Origin: Opitutus sp. GAS368
Lineage (GTDB): Bacteria; Verrucomicrobiota; Verrucomicrobiia; Opitutales; Opitutaceae
NCBI GenBank assembly: GCA_945868215.1
Contig: CAMBLN010000008.1
Span: forward strand, 1 to 34,827
Length of the DNA: 34,827 bases
Reading direction: 5' to 3'
Numbering within the stretch: the stretch's first letter is position 1; the number at the start of each line of letters is the position of its first letter. Positions 33,059-34,827 of the stretch are shown in pieces. The notes beneath the pieces were generated by a model, which was given only the letters and a program-made list of their open reading frames with translations, was not told the DNA's origin and ran no database searches. The translations under genes and the position numbers were made by a program.

Positions 33059-33484
33059 TCACAACCGTCCGTCAAAATCGCACGTCGATTCGGGGTGCGC
33101 CCGCACGTAGTCGTTGATCTCACGGCGCACCGCCTGCACTTCCCACGGATCAAATCCGGGCTGGCCGCGTTGGCGCTCCAAGGCCTCCCGGCGGCTCAGC
33201 AGGGCCGCAAGTCCGTCCTCGTCGTCACCCGAAGGACCGCCGCGAAACATGGCGTCGAGCGCACGGTCGCATTCCGCGAGTTTTTTCCCGCGTCTGAGCC
33301 ACGCGTGGCCGGCCAGTATAGCCGCGAAACACACCAGCGCCTTCAGCGCATCGTAGACCGATCCTTCGTGCAGCGCGGACGCGCCCAAAAACAACCCCGC
33401 GAAAAACAAAATGTAACGGGCTGCAAAGACAAACCGCACCACCATCTCGGCTGGGGTGTTAAGGCGGGTATCACGGGGGCGCAT
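33059..33484 (-). CDS. Small membrane protein with C-terminal helical domain
   Basis: A 141-residue protein with two helices near the N-terminus (about 16-37 and 46-61) and a cytoplasmic, charged helical tail (about 65-141) rich in Arg and Glu, possibly a coiled coil. No family was recognised. The ATG at 33484 is the first candidate; ATG 33445 (MVVRFVFAAR) would start just before the first helix. It converges on the ABC permease gene with a 24-base gap. Confidence 0.65.
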   Translation of the reverse strand: MRPRDTRLNTPAEMVVRFVFAARYILFFAGLFLGASALHEGSVYDALKALVCFAAILAGHAWLRRGKKLAECDRALDAMFRGGPSGDDEDGLAALLSRREALERQRGQPGFDPWEVQAVRREINDYVRAHPESTCDFDGRL

Positions 33485-33622
33485 GACGGGGAATTTTTTG
33501 CGGCCGGCCCGAATGCCGTCCGCATGACTGAAAACTAGGTATCACTCCTTTCGTCGCAAACCCCCATGAGATTTATCCCCATGAAAAGATTGCATCCAAA
33601 AAGGCACTACACGCGGGCGCAA

Positions 33623-33654
33623 AAAAAGAGCGGGCCGGCCGGCCCGCTCTTTTT
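33623..33654 (-). terminator. Rho-independent terminator after the last gene
   Basis: AAAAAGAGCGGGCC (33623-33636) pairs perfectly with GGCCCGCTCTTTTT (33641-33654) around a GGCC loop. On the minus strand it is followed by T residues, so it ends transcription of the gene at 33667-34827. The rest of 33485-33622 shows no gene. Confidence 0.9.
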
Positions 33655-33666
33655 CCGTCACAACTT

Positions 33667-34827
33667 TCAGCCCAGCGGCTGCACGCCGAGGGTGCCGTTG
33701 AGGCTCTGGCGGTAGGCGGGCGATTTCACGCGTTCCAGCTCCGCCCGGGCCCGCGCGAGGCGGGGTTTGAGCGAGAGGCGCGCGATGACGTCGGCGTAGT
33801 CGTCCTGGTCGAGCGCCGCTTCGAGGCTCTTGACGTGATGCGCCCAGAGCGCGGTTTCGCCCTTCTGCTTGGCGTCGAGGCGCGCGCGATACCAATCGCT
33901 GCCGAGCAGCGCCTCGCGGGTGAAGAGCGCACGCACATTGGGCGAATCCAGACCGTCGCCGGCCGCCGTCTTGCCCTTGTCCATGATCTCCAGCAGCGCT
34001 TTCAGCGGCGGGCAGGCCATGTCGATGCTGCCGTCGGCGAAGTAGCTCTCGGCCACGCGCTGGTGCGTCGTCACGATGGTGTCCACGCCGTCGGCGAAGA
34101 CATCCATGTCCTGTTGCTCGGGGCGCAGCATCTCGTCGGTGAACACCACATGCGGATGCGGGAACACGCGTCCGAAGTAGATGCGCACAAACCGCGTGGT
34201 GATGCGGTAGCCGAGACGGCTCGCGTAAACCATTTTTCCGCGATGTTCGAAATCGAGGAGTTTCTCAAAACAACCGTCTGCGATCAGCGCCGAGGCCGAA
34301 CGCTCCGCGTCGCTCATGCGCGAGAAGATCTCGGGCACCAGCAGCGACACGTCGTGATCCACGCGCACCTTGGGGCCGACGCAACCGGCCGATGACAGAA
34401 ACACGTCGTGGCCGGTGAGGATCGAGGAAACCAGCGCGGCGTTGAGATCGATGATCGGAGGCAACGCGTTGAACGGCCCCTTAGTCAGCGCACCTTCGCT
34501 GCCGGCGCCGGTCGTCGAGGGCGACTTGCCGGTCATCGAGCTGATGAACTCCATGAAGAGTTCGGGCAGCTCCAGGTGATGGATCGGATTGAAACAGCAC
34601 AGCGCGCGCACGCCCGGTTCGGGCGGGTTGTTGCGGCGGCCGGGCACCAGCACGTTGACCGGCGTGAGCACCGGCGCGCTGTAAGACAGGCGGCGGTGCA
34701 GACGCAGACCAAGGTGCGCGATGGCCGTGGCCTTCGGGTTGGCCACGTCGGGGCGGAGCTGCAGGTAACGCGGGTTCTTCGAGGGCTTGCCTCCGACGAT
34801 GCGCGGATGCGCGCTCGAAACGAAGTA
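33667..34827 (-). CDS. 3' part of a large gene, probable PPi-type phosphoenolpyruvate carboxykinase
   Basis: The reading frame stays open to the window edge, so at least 386 residues of the C-terminal part are present and the start is beyond 34827. Sequence includes YFVSSAHPRIVGGKPSKNPR, MEFISSMTGKSPSTTGAGSE, FNALPPIIDLNAALVSSILTG and VDHDVSLLVPEIFSRM. These resemble PPi-dependent PEP carboxykinase (about 1100 residues), which interconverts oxaloacetate and PEP using pyrophosphate, known from Entamoeba and Propionibacterium. The match is from memory and cannot be checked here. A GTG at 34746 is internal, not the true start. A strong terminator follows. Confidence 0.55.
   Translation of the reverse strand, partial: YFVSSAHPRIVGGKPSKNPRYLQLRPDVANPKATAIAHLGLRLHRRLSYSAPVLTPVNVLVPGRRNNPPEPGVRALCCFNPIHHLELPELFMEFISSMTGKSPSTTGAGSEGALTKGPFNALPPIIDLNAALVSSILTGHDVFLSSAGCVGPKVRVDHDVSLLVPEIFSRMSDAERSASALIADGCFEKLLDFEHRGKMVYASRLGYRITTRFVRIYFGRVFPHPHVVFTDEMLRPEQQDMDVFADGVDTIVTTHQRVAESYFADGSIDMACPPLKALLEIMDKGKTAAGDGLDSPNVRALFTREALLGSDWYRARLDAKQKGETALWAHHVKSLEAALDQDDYADVIARLSLKPRLARARAELERVKSPAYRQSLNGTLGVQPLG

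Overview
The window is GC-rich, gene-dense DNA. Its gene content suggests a Verrucomicrobiota bacterium close to the Opitutaceae: an LL-diaminopimelate aminotransferase lysine route, a PEP-CTERM sorted protein, MCE/Mla lipid transport, a GH63-type glucosidase, and many short degenerate repeat tracts between genes. This placement is inferred from gene families; no marker gene such as rRNA is present. No rRNA, tRNA or CRISPR array was seen.

Layout. The left edge (1-150) is a probable insertion-sequence end with a cut-off reverse-strand gene. A reverse-strand group panC - small secreted protein - nadB (305-3191) is divergent from dapL (3295-4524), which ends in a clear terminator. A PEP-CTERM protein gene overlaps a gene of unknown function (4702-6236). 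A reverse-strand lipid-transport operon follows: mlaE, mlaF, mlaD and an auxiliary lipoprotein (6248-9911). A HAD phosphatase and a DUF2721 membrane protein converge and share a CTAG stop palindrome (9997-11105). Next is recD2, interrupted in its Walker A motif by a 363-residue intein with class 3 signature residues and a two-motif homing endonuclease (11205-14519). It is followed by a J-domain-like protein and a two-helix membrane protein. On the reverse strand come a DUF4405 membrane protein, a small Cys-rich protein and a GH63-like glucosidase (16219-19619). A pair of secreted M16 peptidases, one with and one without the zinc motif, occupies 19844-22676. Then come an FAD-dependent oxidoreductase divergent from an AraC regulator (22744-25005), and panB, coaC and coaB (25062-27372). 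The iron locus feoA-feoA-feoB plus a 52-residue FeoB-associated Cys-rich protein (27559-30535) has a Fur-like palindrome in its promoter. An ABC exporter pair (30585-33034), a small membrane protein and the 3' part of a large gene resembling PPi-type PEP carboxykinase end the window.

How the genes work together. panB, panC, coaC and coaB cover much of the path from ketoisovalerate to phosphopantetheine, but they lie at two separate loci. nadB starts NAD synthesis and dapL makes meso-diaminopimelate precursor. The Mla genes form one ABC system for envelope lipid transport. The Feo genes form one ferrous-iron uptake unit.

Most notable. (1) The class 3-type intein in the P-loop of RecD2. (2) A family of degenerate 7-11 nt 'stutter' tracts just before, or inside, the 5' ends of several genes; in both M16 genes these encode part of the signal peptide, and one similar tract forms a linker in the ABC permease. 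(3) A perfect 31-bp AT-rich palindrome before the feo operon, with a diverged half-copy touching the insertion-sequence end at the left edge.
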